Positions 10,014-18,214 of a DNA stretch of 64,000 bases are shown one piece after another; position 1 is the first letter of the stretch; each line of letters opens with the position of its first letter. The stretch comes from Haploplasma modicum ATCC 29102. Its GTDB lineage: Bacteria > Bacillota_I > Bacilli_A > Acholeplasmatales > Acholeplasmataceae. The stretch lies in NCBI RefSeq assembly GCF_000687835.1, contig NZ_JHYB01000004.1:1-64000 (forward strand), in the 5' to 3' direction. The position numbers and the translations under genes are program-made. The notes under the pieces were generated by a model. The model searched no databases. It was given only the letters and a program-made list of their open reading frames with translations, and had not been told where the DNA came from.

Positions 10014-10541
10014 ATGGAGGTTAAAAAAATTGATAAGGATACAGAAAACAGATTTAATGACGCAACAAAGTTTGATGTCGTTAAAAAAAGATTAAGTGAA
10101 AGAGGTGTTGAGTTAATTGATATCGCGGAACTTACTTGTGAGCTTCAAAAACAATATGTTCCAAACATTACAGTTGAGATATGTCTACAACATGTTGAAA
10201 GAGTTGTTTTAAAACGTGAAGTACAACATGCTATTTTAACAGGTTTAGAATTAGATATTTTAGCAGAGCAAGGAAAATTAACTGAACCACTTTTAAGTAT
10301 GTTAAATAATGATTATGGTCTATACGGAATTGATGAAGTTTTAGCACTATCAATCGTTAACGTTTATGGCTCAATCGGTTTTACAAATTTTGGTTATGTT
10401 GATAAACTAAAACCAGGTATTATTGGAAGACTAGACGAGGAAGGTAAAGCTGAGGGACGTTGCAATACATTTTTAGATGATATAGTTGGAGCAATCGCTG
10501 CTGCAGCTGCAAGTTCAATCGCCCATAAGTATTCAGTATAA
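10014..10541 (+). CDS. YutG-type phosphatidylglycerophosphatase A
   Basis: A 175-residue protein closely matching Bacillus YutG in motifs: GVELIDIAELTCELQKQYVP, KREVQHAILTGLELDILAE, and the C-terminal LSIVNVYGSIGFTNFGYVDK and CNTFLDDIVGAIAAAAASS. The PgpA family dephosphorylates phosphatidylglycerophosphate to phosphatidylglycerol. This soluble low-GC Gram-positive branch lacks the membrane segments of the E. coli enzyme. The conserved acidic FLDDIVGA block near residue 155 is the likely metal site. It has a strong promoter, an AAGGAGG ribosome site and a terminator, so it is transcribed alone. Confidence 0.88.
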   Translation: MEVKKIDKDTENRFNDATKFDVVKKRLSERGVELIDIAELTCELQKQYVPNITVEICLQHVERVVLKREVQHAILTGLELDILAEQGKLTEPLLSMLNNDYGLYGIDEVLALSIVNVYGSIGFTNFGYVDKLKPGIIGRLDEEGKAEGRCNTFLDDIVGAIAAAAASSIAHKYSV

Positions 10542-10551
10542 TCTATTATTT

Positions 10552-10579
10552 AAAAGATGAGTAAAATCATCTTTTTTTT
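10552..10579 (+). terminator. Terminator after yutG
   Basis: AAAAGATGA-GTAAAA-TCATCTTTT plus a T-run. It lies just before the -35 box of udk. Confidence 0.88.
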
Positions 10580-10580
10580 A

Positions 10581-10609
10581 TTGACTATAAATAAAATTCT
10601 ATGTATACT
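10581..10609 (+). promoter_or_regulatory. Promoter of udk
   Basis: TTGACT (10581-10586), a 17-base spacer, TATACT (10604-10609) preceded by TG. It lies 29 bases before the ATG. Confidence 0.8.
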
Positions 10610-10638
10610 TAATAAGAATAAAGTATTAGGAGGATTAT

Positions 10639-11262
10639 ATGAAACCAGTTATAATTGCAGTTAGTGGTGGTTCTGCTAGTGGAAAGACTACAGTTGTTTT
10701 AGAAATACTTGAAAAATTAAATCCAGACGATGTATTAATTATTAAACATGATGACTATTATATGGATCAGTCACATTTAAAATTAGAAGACAGATTAAAG
10801 ACTAACTATGACCATCCCGATTCATTAGATAATGATTTATTAATCAAACATTTAAATATGTTAATAGATAAAAAACAAGTATCTAAACCAATTTATGATT
10901 TTGTTAATCATACAAGAAGCGATAAAACAGAGATTTTAAAACCTAAGAAAGTAATTATTTTAGAAGGAATCTTAGTTTTAACTGACGAGAGAATTAGAAA
11001 TTTAGCTGATATTAAATTATTTGTTCAACTAGATGATGATTTAAGGCTAATAAGACGTCTAGAACGCGATATAAACAGTCGTGGCCGTTCTGTAGACTCA
11101 GTAATCAACCAATACTTAACAACCGTTAAACCGATGTATCATCAATTTGTTCAACCAACAAAAAGATATGCGGATGTTATTATTCCTAATGATATTAAAC
11201 ATGATGTTGCTGTTGATATTATTGTTGCTAAAATAAATAATATTTTAGAAAACAATTTATAA
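10639..11262 (+). CDS. udk: Uridine kinase
   Basis: A 207-residue cytosolic kinase that phosphorylates uridine and cytidine to UMP and CMP in pyrimidine salvage. It shows the Walker A loop VSGGSASGKTTV (residues 8-19), the DDYYMD substrate loop, NYDHPDSLDNDLLIKHL, YDFVNHTR and the LID-region RRLERDINSRGRSVDSVINQYLTTVKPMY. Length is normal for Udk. TAGGAGG is its ribosome site and it has its own promoter. Confidence 0.97.
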   Translation: MKPVIIAVSGGSASGKTTVVLEILEKLNPDDVLIIKHDDYYMDQSHLKLEDRLKTNYDHPDSLDNDLLIKHLNMLIDKKQVSKPIYDFVNHTRSDKTEILKPKKVIILEGILVLTDERIRNLADIKLFVQLDDDLRLIRRLERDINSRGRSVDSVINQYLTTVKPMYHQFVQPTKRYADVIIPNDIKHDVAVDIIVAKINNILENNL

Positions 11263-11314
11263 AAAAAATCCAAAATATATATTAATATATCTCGGATAAT
11301 CATTTTATAATTAG

Positions 11315-11345
11315 AGATTAACTATTTTTAGTTAATCTTTTTTTA
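11315..11345. terminator. Terminator between udk and the ASCH-GNAT gene
   Basis: AGATTAACT-ATTTTT-AGTTAATCT followed by T7. The A-tract on the other strand is short, so it mainly serves udk, but it also overlaps the 3' end of the convergent gene. Confidence 0.8.
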
Positions 11346-12144
11346 TTAACACTTTTTCAAAAACTAAAACTTCTCTTTTTCCTTCTAAATACATTTCGTT
11401 ATTTACCGGTAAATCAACGAGCCCAATATAATTTAAATCTAGTGCTTCGCATGTTTTTCTTGATGCGATATTATTTGGATCACATGTTATATAAATCTTT
11501 TCTAAACTATAAGACGTTGCTACTTTAAAAATTAACTCACATGCTTTTTTAGCATACTTATTTCCCCTATATTCTTTTTCAATTCGGTAACCAATATGTC
11601 CTCCATAAAAAAGATTTGTCATATAGCCAATTCTAATATCGATAAGTCCAACTGTAACATCACTATCATTTAAAACAATATTATATCTATAAGAAGGTAC
11701 ATAACCTTTTGTTAAATTTTCTTTAACTAATTCATTTAGTCTTAAATTTATTTCACTACCTCTTAAATCTACAAACTCTTTAAAAGTAAACATTTTTTGA
11801 TCATAGTTATAAGTTTTAACTTCTATGCCTAATACACCATATTTTTTTTGCATTAAATTTGTATAATAACTATCCATATCAGTATAATTTGCAGTATCAA
11901 TGTTAGTTGAGTCATAACCACATTTATCAAGTGGTAAGTTTTCATATAATTCTTTAAATGTTTTAAAATGATGTAGTCTTACTACTTCTACAAATATTTC
12001 AGATATACTACTATTTCTAAAAATGATGTAGTCTCCAACTTTTATTTTTCTTCTTTTATCATCATTAAGTCTTAGTTCAATTGTTTTTGTTCCATTTTTT
12101 ATCATTTCAAATGGATTACTATCTAAATTCATTCTATGAATCAC
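11332..12144 (-). CDS. ASCH domain-GNAT acetyltransferase fusion
   Basis: A 270-residue two-domain protein. Residues 1-110 are an ASCH domain (RNA-binding PUA-like fold): PFEMIKNGTKTIELRLNDDK followed by KVGDYIIFRN. Residues 115-265 are a GNAT acetyltransferase: GGHIGYRIEKEYRGNKYAKKA holds the acetyl-CoA RxxGxA-type loop, followed by ITCDPNNIASRKTCEAL. The substrate cannot be read. The start codon is a GTG at 12142-12144 with AGGTGAG before it; using the next ATG would lose conserved ASCH residues. An extended -10 box (TGATATAAT) lies just upstream. It is a single gene, convergent with udk. Confidence 0.85.
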   Translation of the reverse strand: MIHRMNLDSNPFEMIKNGTKTIELRLNDDKRRKIKVGDYIIFRNSSISEIFVEVVRLHHFKTFKELYENLPLDKCGYDSTNIDTANYTDMDSYYTNLMQKKYGVLGIEVKTYNYDQKMFTFKEFVDLRGSEINLRLNELVKENLTKGYVPSYRYNIVLNDSDVTVGLIDIRIGYMTNLFYGGHIGYRIEKEYRGNKYAKKACELIFKVATSYSLEKIYITCDPNNIASRKTCEALDLNYIGLVDLPVNNEMYLEGKREVLVFEKVLIKKD

Positions 12145-12201
12145 TTACTCACCTACTTTTACTTATTATATCATATTAAAATAACCCTTATTATAATAAA
12201 A

Positions 12202-12219
12202 AAACACCAAGAGGTGTTT
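12202..12219 (-). terminator. Terminator after the DUF4256 gene
   Basis: Leftward AAACACC-TCTT-GGTGTTT followed by further T residues, immediately after the stop codon. Confidence 0.85.
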
Positions 12220-12221
12220 AA

Positions 12222-12749
12222 TTATAAATAATAAATAGTTCTAAAACCACGACTTGCATAATATGATTCTGCACCATTAGCAGAAATAAAAACATGATTA
12301 AATCTTCTCTCCCCAAAGATTGCTCCATTAAGGGTTCTAATATCTTTAGGTGTATTTAACCAACTAGATGTTTTTTCATCAATTTTTTCAATGTTTTGAA
12401 CTAATTTATATTCTTCTTCATTAAGTAATGTTAGTCCTAGTTTAAGACTAAGAGCTAGAGCACTTCCATTTGGTTTATTTAGCTTTCTTTTTTCTAAGGC
12501 TAAATCATCATAACATAAACTTCTTCTATGACTTGGTGACTCCTTAACTAAATCAACATATGCGAATTTTTCATTGATAATAACTAAATCAGGTTCGCCA
12601 CCGGTTTTTTCCATGTTATCTAAAATTTTTAGTGTATTATCATTATTTATTTTATTGTAAATGGTTTCCCATTTAACATTTTTGTGTCTATTTGCATTTT
12701 CTTTAAACCTTTTTTCTAACAAATTTAACAATTCATTATATTTTTCCAT
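12222..12749 (-). CDS. DUF4256 family protein
   Basis: A 175-residue soluble protein of the DUF4256 family, whose function is not established. Family blocks seen are ENANRHKNVKWETIYNKI, NMEKTGGEPDLV (about residues 46-57), SPSHRRSLCYDDLALEKRK, and a C-terminal FGERRFNHVFISANGAESYY. The ATG at 12747-12749 is preceded by GGTGAT. It has no operon partners. The pattern of conserved R, E and H residues suggests an enzyme, but that is a guess. Confidence 0.8.
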   Translation of the reverse strand: MEKYNELLNLLEKRFKENANRHKNVKWETIYNKINNDNTLKILDNMEKTGGEPDLVIINEKFAYVDLVKESPSHRRSLCYDDLALEKRKLNKPNGSALALSLKLGLTLLNEEEYKLVQNIEKIDEKTSSWLNTPKDIRTLNGAIFGERRFNHVFISANGAESYYASRGFRTIYYL

Positions 12750-12813
12750 TTTTATCACCAACCTTAAATCAATTATATATAAGCTTTAATTAATTGTAAA
12801 ATAAAGTGCAAAA

Positions 12814-12835
12814 TAGCACTACCGAAGTAGTGCTA
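12814..12835 (-). terminator. Terminator after the SPFH gene
   Basis: A perfect 9-bp stem TAGCACTAC / GTAGTGCTA, read leftward with a stable C-UUCG-G tetraloop, followed by TTTT. It ends the 14567-12841 unit. Confidence 0.85.
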
Positions 12836-12840
12836 CTTAA

Positions 12841-13746
12841 TTATTTTGTCTTTAATTCTTTCGTTGTTTCAACTAAGCCAGTTACTGTTCCTGCAAGTTC
12901 TGCTAAGTTTGATGGCACAATAATTTTTGTTGCTTGTCCATCAGCAAGTTTTGCTAATGCCTCATAAGCTTTAATTTTTAAAACTGCCTCATCTGCCTTA
13001 GCTTCTCTAATTATTCTAATTGATTCTGCTTCTGCAATCTTTAGTAGTCTAATTGATTCTGCTTCACCTTCAGCTTGTAAGACTTTAGCTTTCATATCAG
13101 CTTCTGCTTTTAAGATAATTGATTGGCTTGATCCTTCTGCTTCTAAAATCTTTGCAGTCTTTTCACCTTCAGCAATTAAAATAGTTTGTCTTCTTTCACG
13201 TTCAGCACGCATTTGTTTTTCCATTGATTCTCTAATATCTTTTGGTGGCATAATGTTTTTAACTTCGACTCTATTTACTTTAATACCCCATTTATCTGTT
13301 GCATCATCTAAGATAAAACGCATTTTCTCATTAATGATATCTCTAGATGTTAAAGTAGCATCTAAATCTAAGTCCCCAATAATATTTCTAAGTGTTGTTG
13401 CACTTAGTGATTCAATTGCAAGAATTGGATTTTCAACACCATAAACATAAAGTTTAGGATCAGTTACTTGATAAAAAACAATTGTATCAATTTGCATTGT
13501 AACGTTATCTTTTGTAATAACTGCTTGTGGTTCAAAGTCTTTAATTTGTTCTTTTAATGATACTTGACCAACTACACGATCAATAAATGGAATTAACCAA
13601 TGAATTCCAACCCCCCATGTTTTATGGTAAGCCCCCATTCTTTCAACAATATATTTTTTAGTTTGATTAACAACTCTAATCCCTGATACTAAAATAATTG
13701 TTATAACAAGAAATATTAAAACTAAAATAATAATAAATAAATCCAT
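12841..13746 (-). CDS. SPFH/Band 7 membrane protein (stomatin-like, QmcA type)
   Basis: A 301-residue protein anchored by one N-terminal membrane segment (residues 2-22). The SPFH domain follows (RVVNQTKKYIVERMGAYHKTW ... TTLRNIIGDLDLDATLTSRD), then an alanine/glutamate-rich coiled coil (about 180-260) with repeated ILEAEGSS, VLQAEGEAESI and IAEAESIRII. These proteins form oligomeric membrane scaffolds and modulate membrane proteases. It lies 15 bases after the NfeD-like gene; NfeD and SPFH proteins are a well-known pair. A Shine-Dalgarno GGAGGGAAG precedes the ATG. Confidence 0.93.
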   Translation of the reverse strand: MDLFIIILVLIFLVITIILVSGIRVVNQTKKYIVERMGAYHKTWGVGIHWLIPFIDRVVGQVSLKEQIKDFEPQAVITKDNVTMQIDTIVFYQVTDPKLYVYGVENPILAIESLSATTLRNIIGDLDLDATLTSRDIINEKMRFILDDATDKWGIKVNRVEVKNIMPPKDIRESMEKQMRAERERRQTILIAEGEKTAKILEAEGSSQSIILKAEADMKAKVLQAEGEAESIRLLKIAEAESIRIIREAKADEAVLKIKAYEALAKLADGQATKIIVPSNLAELAGTVTGLVETTKELKTK

Positions 13747-13761
13747 TTTTCTTCCCTCCTA

Positions 13762-14190
13762 TTATATTTTTGTAACGATAAATTTATTTCCTTCTATCGC
13801 TATAATTTTAACCATATCACCCTTATCTATTTCCTCATTTGAAATAGCTGTCCAAGTATCATTTTCAAACGATACTAACCCTTTTAAATCTGGTCTTATT
13901 GTCTCAGTTACTATTGCGTTTTTCCCGATATAAGAATCGACATTAGTACTCACAATATTTTTTTTAGTATACCTTACAACATACTTTCTTATTAATAGCA
14001 TTAATAGGAAACCTACAACAAAGAATATTGTAATTTGTAACCAAATTAATTCTTTGAAAATTAATGTAATAATAATTGTAGGAATTGCTGAGATGGCAAA
14101 CCAGACCGAGACAAAATCAGTAGTAATAAATTCTAATACTAACATAAAAATAAAAACAATCAACCAAACCCAAATCATGTATTCGCCCAT
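13762..14190 (-). CDS. NfeD-family membrane protein
   Basis: A 142-residue protein with three hydrophobic segments in the first 80 residues and a small C-terminal OB-fold: SYIGKNAIVTETIRPDLKGLV followed by WTAISNEEIDKGDMVKII. This is the short NfeD form without the ClpP-like protease domain. NfeD proteins bind SPFH partners, and the gene is 15 bases before the SPFH gene. GGAGGAATAAAG precedes the ATG. Confidence 0.92.
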   Translation of the reverse strand: MGEYMIWVWLIVFIFMLVLEFITTDFVSVWFAISAIPTIIITLIFKELIWLQITIFFVVGFLLMLLIRKYVVRYTKKNIVSTNVDSYIGKNAIVTETIRPDLKGLVSFENDTWTAISNEEIDKGDMVKIIAIEGNKFIVTKI

Positions 14191-14192
14191 CT

Positions 14193-14567
14193 TTATTCCT
14201 CCTTATTGATTAATACTTCTAATAACTCCGTATTATCTTTCCAAATCGCCTTAAATTTAATCCCTTCTTTATCAGGATTTAAATTGAAAATATCACTTAC
14301 CTTTTTTATAAATGATTTATTAGTTATACGTGCATATGAGCTAGATAAACTAACATTATATCTAGTATGTTCCGGTATATCTCCTCTCATAACATCATCC
14401 TTACTTAAAGGCTTAATTGCAATTATTTTTTTAACCGGATCATAACCCAACATTACTTGATTAGCTTTTTCAAAAAACGTTGCACCAAATTTATTAATAG
14501 TTAGTTGTGTTGTTGTAACAGTAACTATTATTTCTTTTAATTCATCATTAAACCATGTCAAACTCAT
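14193..14567 (-). CDS. Hypothetical protein upstream of nfeD
   Basis: I do not recognise this 124-residue soluble protein. It has no signal peptide, membrane segment or clear catalytic motif. It contains TVTTTQLTINKFGATFFEKANQ near the N-terminus and FKAIWKDNTELLEVLINKEE at the C-terminus. Its stop is 2 bases before the NfeD start, so it is probably cotranscribed with the NfeD/SPFH pair and may act with it. AGAGGTGAT is a good ribosome site. Confidence 0.65.
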   Translation of the reverse strand: MSLTWFNDELKEIIVTVTTTQLTINKFGATFFEKANQVMLGYDPVKKIIAIKPLSKDDVMRGDIPEHTRYNVSLSSSYARITNKSFIKKVSDIFNLNPDKEGIKFKAIWKDNTELLEVLINKEE

Positions 14568-14680
14568 AAGATCACCTCTCTTACCTTTATTATACCACCG
14601 TTATTATTTTTGTCAATTAAATTATTAAAAATTATTATTTGTGATATTTTTGATTTTAAAGAGTAAATTATCAAATAAAA

Positions 14681-15649
14681 CTAAATATTTTTATGATTGT
14701 TTTGAATAAAACTTATTACTTCATCATAACTTGGAATTGAATCGATTGATCCATATCTCGTAGTAACAATTGCAGCAGTTGCATTGCTTATTTCTAGTAT
14801 CTCTTTAGCAGTATTATTATCTAACACTAAACTTCTTTTATTTAACTCTGATAAAAAGGTTCCGATAAATGCATCTCCTGCTCCTGTTGTATCTATAGCA
14901 TTTACCTTAAAACCATTATGTTCTACAAATTCTTTAACACCCCTAATATAGACTCTAGATCCCTTACTACCAAGTGTTAAAATAACATATTTAACATTTC
15001 CTTTAAAAAGACTAGCAATTCCTTTATCTATCTTGCTAAATCCTGTAATAAACTCTAACTCATCTACTGATACTTTAATCAAGTCAGATAACAAAATAAA
15101 TTCATTTATAGTTTTTTTATACTTATCTAAATCATTCCATAAAGAAAATCTTAAATTAGGATCAAAACTTATGAATCCGTTTGATTCTCTTACATATTTA
15201 ATTGCAGCTAGATGAGCTTTTTTAATTGGATAATCATCTAGTGAGACTGAACAATAATGAAAAATAGAATTTTTTAAAAGTTCTTTGGGTAAATCTTTCT
15301 TATCGTATAGTTGATCAGCACCAGGGTTTCTATAAAAGATAAAATCTCTCTCCCCATCTTTAGTAAGCAAGACAAAAGCAAGTGTTGTATTTGCTTTACT
15401 ACTTCTTAGAATATATTTTGTATTAAGACCAATATTTTTTAATTTATCTACTAAAAAATCGCCAAAGCTATCAGCTCCAACTTGCCCGATAAAATATGAA
15501 TCACTACCATTTTTTAGTGCTGCAACACTAACATTTGCTGGTGCACCACCAGCATGTTTAGTAAACTTTTTAACCGCACTTAACGAAACATCTTTTTCAT
15601 CAGGAATAAAGTCTATTAAAAATTCCCCTAAAGATACAATTTTTCTCAT
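14681..15649 (-). CDS. PfkB-family sugar kinase, probably fructokinase
   Basis: A 322-residue ribokinase-fold enzyme. The N-terminal block is SLGEFLIDFIPDE, then KHAGGAPANVSVAALKNG (PfkB signature 1, about 31-48) and IDTTGAGDAFIGTFLSEL (signature 2 with catalytic Asp, about 251-268). The motif order and length match fructokinases (ScrK/FrlD-like), which phosphorylate fructose with ATP. Other ketose kinases cannot be ruled out. It has no transporter beside it. A 16-base gap separates it from YolD, so it may also be read from the polymerase promoter. Confidence 0.85.
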   Translation of the reverse strand: MRKIVSLGEFLIDFIPDEKDVSLSAVKKFTKHAGGAPANVSVAALKNGSDSYFIGQVGADSFGDFLVDKLKNIGLNTKYILRSSKANTTLAFVLLTKDGERDFIFYRNPGADQLYDKKDLPKELLKNSIFHYCSVSLDDYPIKKAHLAAIKYVRESNGFISFDPNLRFSLWNDLDKYKKTINEFILLSDLIKVSVDELEFITGFSKIDKGIASLFKGNVKYVILTLGSKGSRVYIRGVKEFVEHNGFKVNAIDTTGAGDAFIGTFLSELNKRSLVLDNNTAKEILEISNATAAIVTTRYGSIDSIPSYDEVISFIQNNHKNI

Positions 15650-15665
15650 ACTGATACCTTCTTTT

Positions 15666-15983
15666 CTAGATTTCTAAGTTCATTATATCACTTATGTTTA
15701 GTTTGATGTTTGAAACTAAAATAATAGTTTTACTATATATATCAATTTTTAGTATTTTATCGTATATAGTTTTTATATATCCATCAGTAAAATAAGATAT
15801 CTCTAATTCCATATCCTTTCTAATTGCATCTTTAATTAAAATATCCATTTGATAAAGTCTATCTTCTGTTAGTTCTGGTTTTTTAATCTTATTTTTATCA
15901 TAAATCATTTTACTAATAACTGCGTCAAATCCAGCAAGAGCATCAAAAGGTGCCCATTTTATAATTCCTCTATCTTTATACAT
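15666..15983 (-). CDS. YolD-like protein
   Basis: A 105-residue protein of the YolD-like family, which accompanies UvrX-type polymerases in Bacillus. It starts MYKDRGIIKWAPFDALAGFD, where the RGxxKWxPFxxL block is the family hallmark. The C-terminal half is beta-rich (ISYFTDGYIKTIYDKILKID). The start at 15981-15983 has a strong GGAGG site inside the end of the polymerase gene and overlaps it by 8 bases, so translation is coupled. An open frame 14 codons longer has no ribosome site. The molecular role is unknown; an SOS or DNA-damage link is inferred from family context. Confidence 0.85.
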   Translation of the reverse strand: MYKDRGIIKWAPFDALAGFDAVISKMIYDKNKIKKPELTEDRLYQMDILIKDAIRKDMELEISYFTDGYIKTIYDKILKIDIYSKTIILVSNIKLNISDIMNLEI

Positions 15984-17250
15984 GATGACCTCCAATTTGT
16001 TTATTTCTTTCTCTGGCTGTTGCATGTTTTTCTAAAGATGTTCCTCTAATAATTGAATTTTTACCATATTTATTTTTAATTTTATCAACCGTGCTACTTA
16101 CAATAATTTCCTTATCTAAAACTTCAATATCTTCAAAAATTGAATAATGATAAATGTTAGATTCATCAAAGTTAGATAAGCTAACACCAATAGTTTTTAT
16201 TGGATAACCTTCATAAAATGAATCAAATAGATCTAGACATGCTTGATAAATCACTGATTCATTTGCTGTTGCTTGATCTAGTGATACTTGTCTTGAAAAA
16301 CCACCACCTTGATATCTTGAATATCCAATAGAAAAACTAATTGTTTTTGCTCTTTTTTTAGACACTCTTAATCTTCTAGTTACATCATCAATCATTTCTA
16401 TCATAATTGATAAAATCTCAGTTGCATCATAGTCTCTTGGTAATACTTGACTTACACCAAAAGATTTAGGTTTTTTTCTAAGTAAATCCTTATCTTTAAT
16501 CAAACTCATATCAATACCGTTTGTGTGATACCAAAGTTCAAGGCCAAGAATACCAAATCTTTTTTTTAATTTTTCTTTATCTGTTCTTGCTATATCTCCA
16601 ATTTTTTCAAAACCCATTAAGTTTAAATTACGTTCCATTCTATGACCTATACTCCACATCTTAGATAGTGGAGTAACATCCCAAAGTTTATACGGAATAT
16701 CTTTGTAATCCCATTTTGCAATATTATTTTTTATTTTTTTAGCCTCAATATCCATCGCAAGCTTAGCAACTAACATATTAGGACCAATCCCACATGTTGC
16801 AGTTAGACCTAACTTTTCTTCTATTCTTTTTAAAATCTTTAAAGCTAGTTCATAATCACTAATTTTATAATAATTTAAATAGTTAGTAACATCTAAAAAT
16901 GCCTCATCAACTGAATAGACATAAATATCATCATTACTAACAAATTCCAAATAAGTTTCAATAACTAGACTTGAATATTCTAAGTATTTTTTCATTCTTG
17001 GTTTTGCATAGATTACATCAAGTTTTTTTGGTAATTCAAATATTCTGCATCTAGAAGGAATATTTAACTCTTTTAAATAAGGAGTAACAGCAAGAATAAT
17101 CGTTGAATCACCTCTACTCTTATCTGCTACAACTAATGGTGTTTTAAATGGGTCCAGTCCTCTTAAAACACATTCAACGGATGCATAAAATGATTTTAAA
17201 TCAATACATAAAATATTTCTTTTAATTTGATATTTACTTAAATCTTCCAT
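15976..17250 (-). CDS. Y-family DNA polymerase (UmuC/UvrX type)
   Basis: A 424-residue translesion polymerase. The first catalytic block is CIDLKSFYASVECVLRGLDP (Asp in DLKSFYAS, about residue 17), and the second is VYSVDEAFLDVT with the DE pair. A helix-hairpin-helix region follows (TATCGIGPNMLVAKLAMD, SIGHRMERNLNLMGFEKIGDIA), and then the little-finger domain. The RGxxK-type YolD partner places it with Bacillus UvrX/YqjW rather than DinB Pol IV. The promoter has TTGATT and TATAAT boxes. No Bacillus-type LexA box (CGAAC-N4-GTTCG) is visible before it. Confidence 0.93.
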   Translation of the reverse strand: MEDLSKYQIKRNILCIDLKSFYASVECVLRGLDPFKTPLVVADKSRGDSTIILAVTPYLKELNIPSRCRIFELPKKLDVIYAKPRMKKYLEYSSLVIETYLEFVSNDDIYVYSVDEAFLDVTNYLNYYKISDYELALKILKRIEEKLGLTATCGIGPNMLVAKLAMDIEAKKIKNNIAKWDYKDIPYKLWDVTPLSKMWSIGHRMERNLNLMGFEKIGDIARTDKEKLKKRFGILGLELWYHTNGIDMSLIKDKDLLRKKPKSFGVSQVLPRDYDATEILSIMIEMIDDVTRRLRVSKKRAKTISFSIGYSRYQGGGFSRQVSLDQATANESVIYQACLDLFDSFYEGYPIKTIGVSLSNFDESNIYHYSIFEDIEVLDKEIIVSSTVDKIKNKYGKNSIIRGTSLEKHATARERNKQIGGHHV

Positions 17251-17274
17251 CGTTACGCCTCCTTAGTAGTATTC

Positions 17275-17303
17275 ATTATATAAGAGATAACGGGGTAAAT
17301 CAA
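17275..17303 (-). promoter_or_regulatory. Promoter of the polymerase-YolD operon
   Basis: Read leftward: TTGATT (17298-17303), a 17-base spacer, TATAAT (17275-17280); then AAGGAGG before the ATG. Confidence 0.8.
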
Positions 17304-17310
17304 TATGAAA

Positions 17311-17345
17311 ATATGTTACATTTTTTATTAAAAAATGTAACATAT
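17311..17345. other. Perfect 15-bp inverted repeat upstream of the polymerase promoter
   Basis: ATATGTTACATTTTT, a 5-base loop TATTA, and the exact reverse complement. It lies between the decayed arsC and the -35 box. It may be the old arsC terminator or a regulator site; the arm TGTTACAT is GC-richer than its surroundings. Confidence 0.7.
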
Positions 17346-17373
17346 AACTAAGTGGCTTACCTATCAAATTTAG

Positions 17374-17798
17374 TCATAAATTAATCTTTTTTTCTAAAAT
17401 TCTATAACTTAATTCTTTAACCTTTTCTTCAATTTTTTTTGCAGTTTTAATAAACTCTTCTTCACATAAACCAGTTGGATCATCTAATCCCCAGTCCTCG
17501 CGGTGCTTAGATAATATATTTGGGCAATTAACATTACATCCCATCGTTATAACTATATCTATGTTCGGTAATACATCAATTAATTTTGAGCTTTGATCTA
17601 GACTCATATCGTAATTATATAATTTTTTAATTGTCTCTACTGATCACTATTTATACTACTTTTTGTTTCAGTACCGGCAGAATATGCATAGAAATAATCA
17701 TTCGCATAGATTTTAGATAATGCTTCAGCCATTTGACTTCTACATGAATTATGAACACAAATAAATGCTACTTTAGGTTTAACCTTACTAAATCCAAA
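17374..17798 (-). pseudogene. arsC: Decayed thioredoxin-type arsenate reductase (arsC)
   Basis: Two halves of a low-molecular-weight phosphatase-type ArsC lie in different frames. The upstream half (17798 to about 17645) reads [20 protein letters not shown], with the catalytic CxxxxCR loop, then [17 protein letters not shown] and a stop. The downstream half (from about 17640) reads [20 protein letters not shown], then VITMGCNVNCPN with the resolving cysteines. The loss of one base near 17641-17644 explains the shift. No ATG, GTG or TTG is found before KPKVAFICV; an in-frame TAA stands at 17799-17801. Both start and frame are broken, so the gene is very probably dead unless the frameshift is a sequencing error. 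Confidence 0.85.
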
Positions 17799-17825
17799 TT
17801 ATTTTTAGTTATCTTATTATATAAT

Positions 17826-17849
17826 AAAAAGCGTCATGTGACACTTTTT
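17826..17849. terminator. Hairpin with A/T tails between arsC remnant and DUF4177 gene
   Basis: AAAAAGCGTCA-TG-TGACACTTTTT forms a stem with one mismatch and T-tracts in both directions. The remaining bases to 18020 show no gene. Confidence 0.6.
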
Positions 17850-18027
17850 ACTTTTTGTTATATTAAATTTATCAAAACTTTTTTTAAATTTTTCATGCAA
17901 AAATATTAATATTTTATCAGTTAAGATGCTAAAAGATATTATTTTTTTATTTTTAGTAAAAAATAAAACACTATTATAACAAGATAACTAGTATATGTAA
18001 ATGTATTAATTATAAAATAGAGTGTGA

Positions 18028-18033
18028 TATAAT
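18028..18033 (+). promoter_or_regulatory. Extended -10 box of the small DUF4177 gene
   Basis: TGATATAAT (18025-18033) lies 22 bases before the ATG, followed by GCGGAGG at 18044-18050 as ribosome site. Confidence 0.6.
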
Positions 18034-18055
18034 TAAATAAAAAGCGGAGGTTATT

Positions 18056-18208
18056 ATGTTTGAATATAAAGTAATTGAATTTAAGAAAACAACCGAAATG
18101 GATGTTGAACTATCAAAATGGGGCAAGCAGGGATGGCGAGTAATTTCAATTATTCCATATACTATCTCCTTACCTAGAATGGTAGTTACAATGGAAAGAC
18201 AGCTTTAA
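18056..18208 (+). CDS. Small DUF4177-like protein
   Basis: A 50-residue protein beginning MFEYKVIEFKKTTEMDVELS, with KWGKQGWRVISIIPY in the middle and VVTMERQL at the end. The pattern Y-x-V/I at the start, LxxxGxxGWRVIS and a final strand of E/R residues is that of DUF4177, small alpha/beta proteins of unknown role. GGAGG 5 bases before the ATG and an extended -10 box support expression. It is a single gene, convergent with the esterase. Confidence 0.8.
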   Translation: MFEYKVIEFKKTTEMDVELSKWGKQGWRVISIIPYTISLPRMVVTMERQL

Positions 18209-18214
18209 TTAAGC

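Noticed and set aside
15984-16025. Longer YolD start (14 extra codons)
   Set aside because: No ribosome site; the GGAGG site stands right before the internal ATG at 15981-15983, which gives the family N-terminus.
17251-17310. LexA/DinR box before the Y-family polymerase
   Set aside because: No CGAAC-N4-GTTCG or close variant is visible; only an AT-rich inverted repeat lies further upstream.
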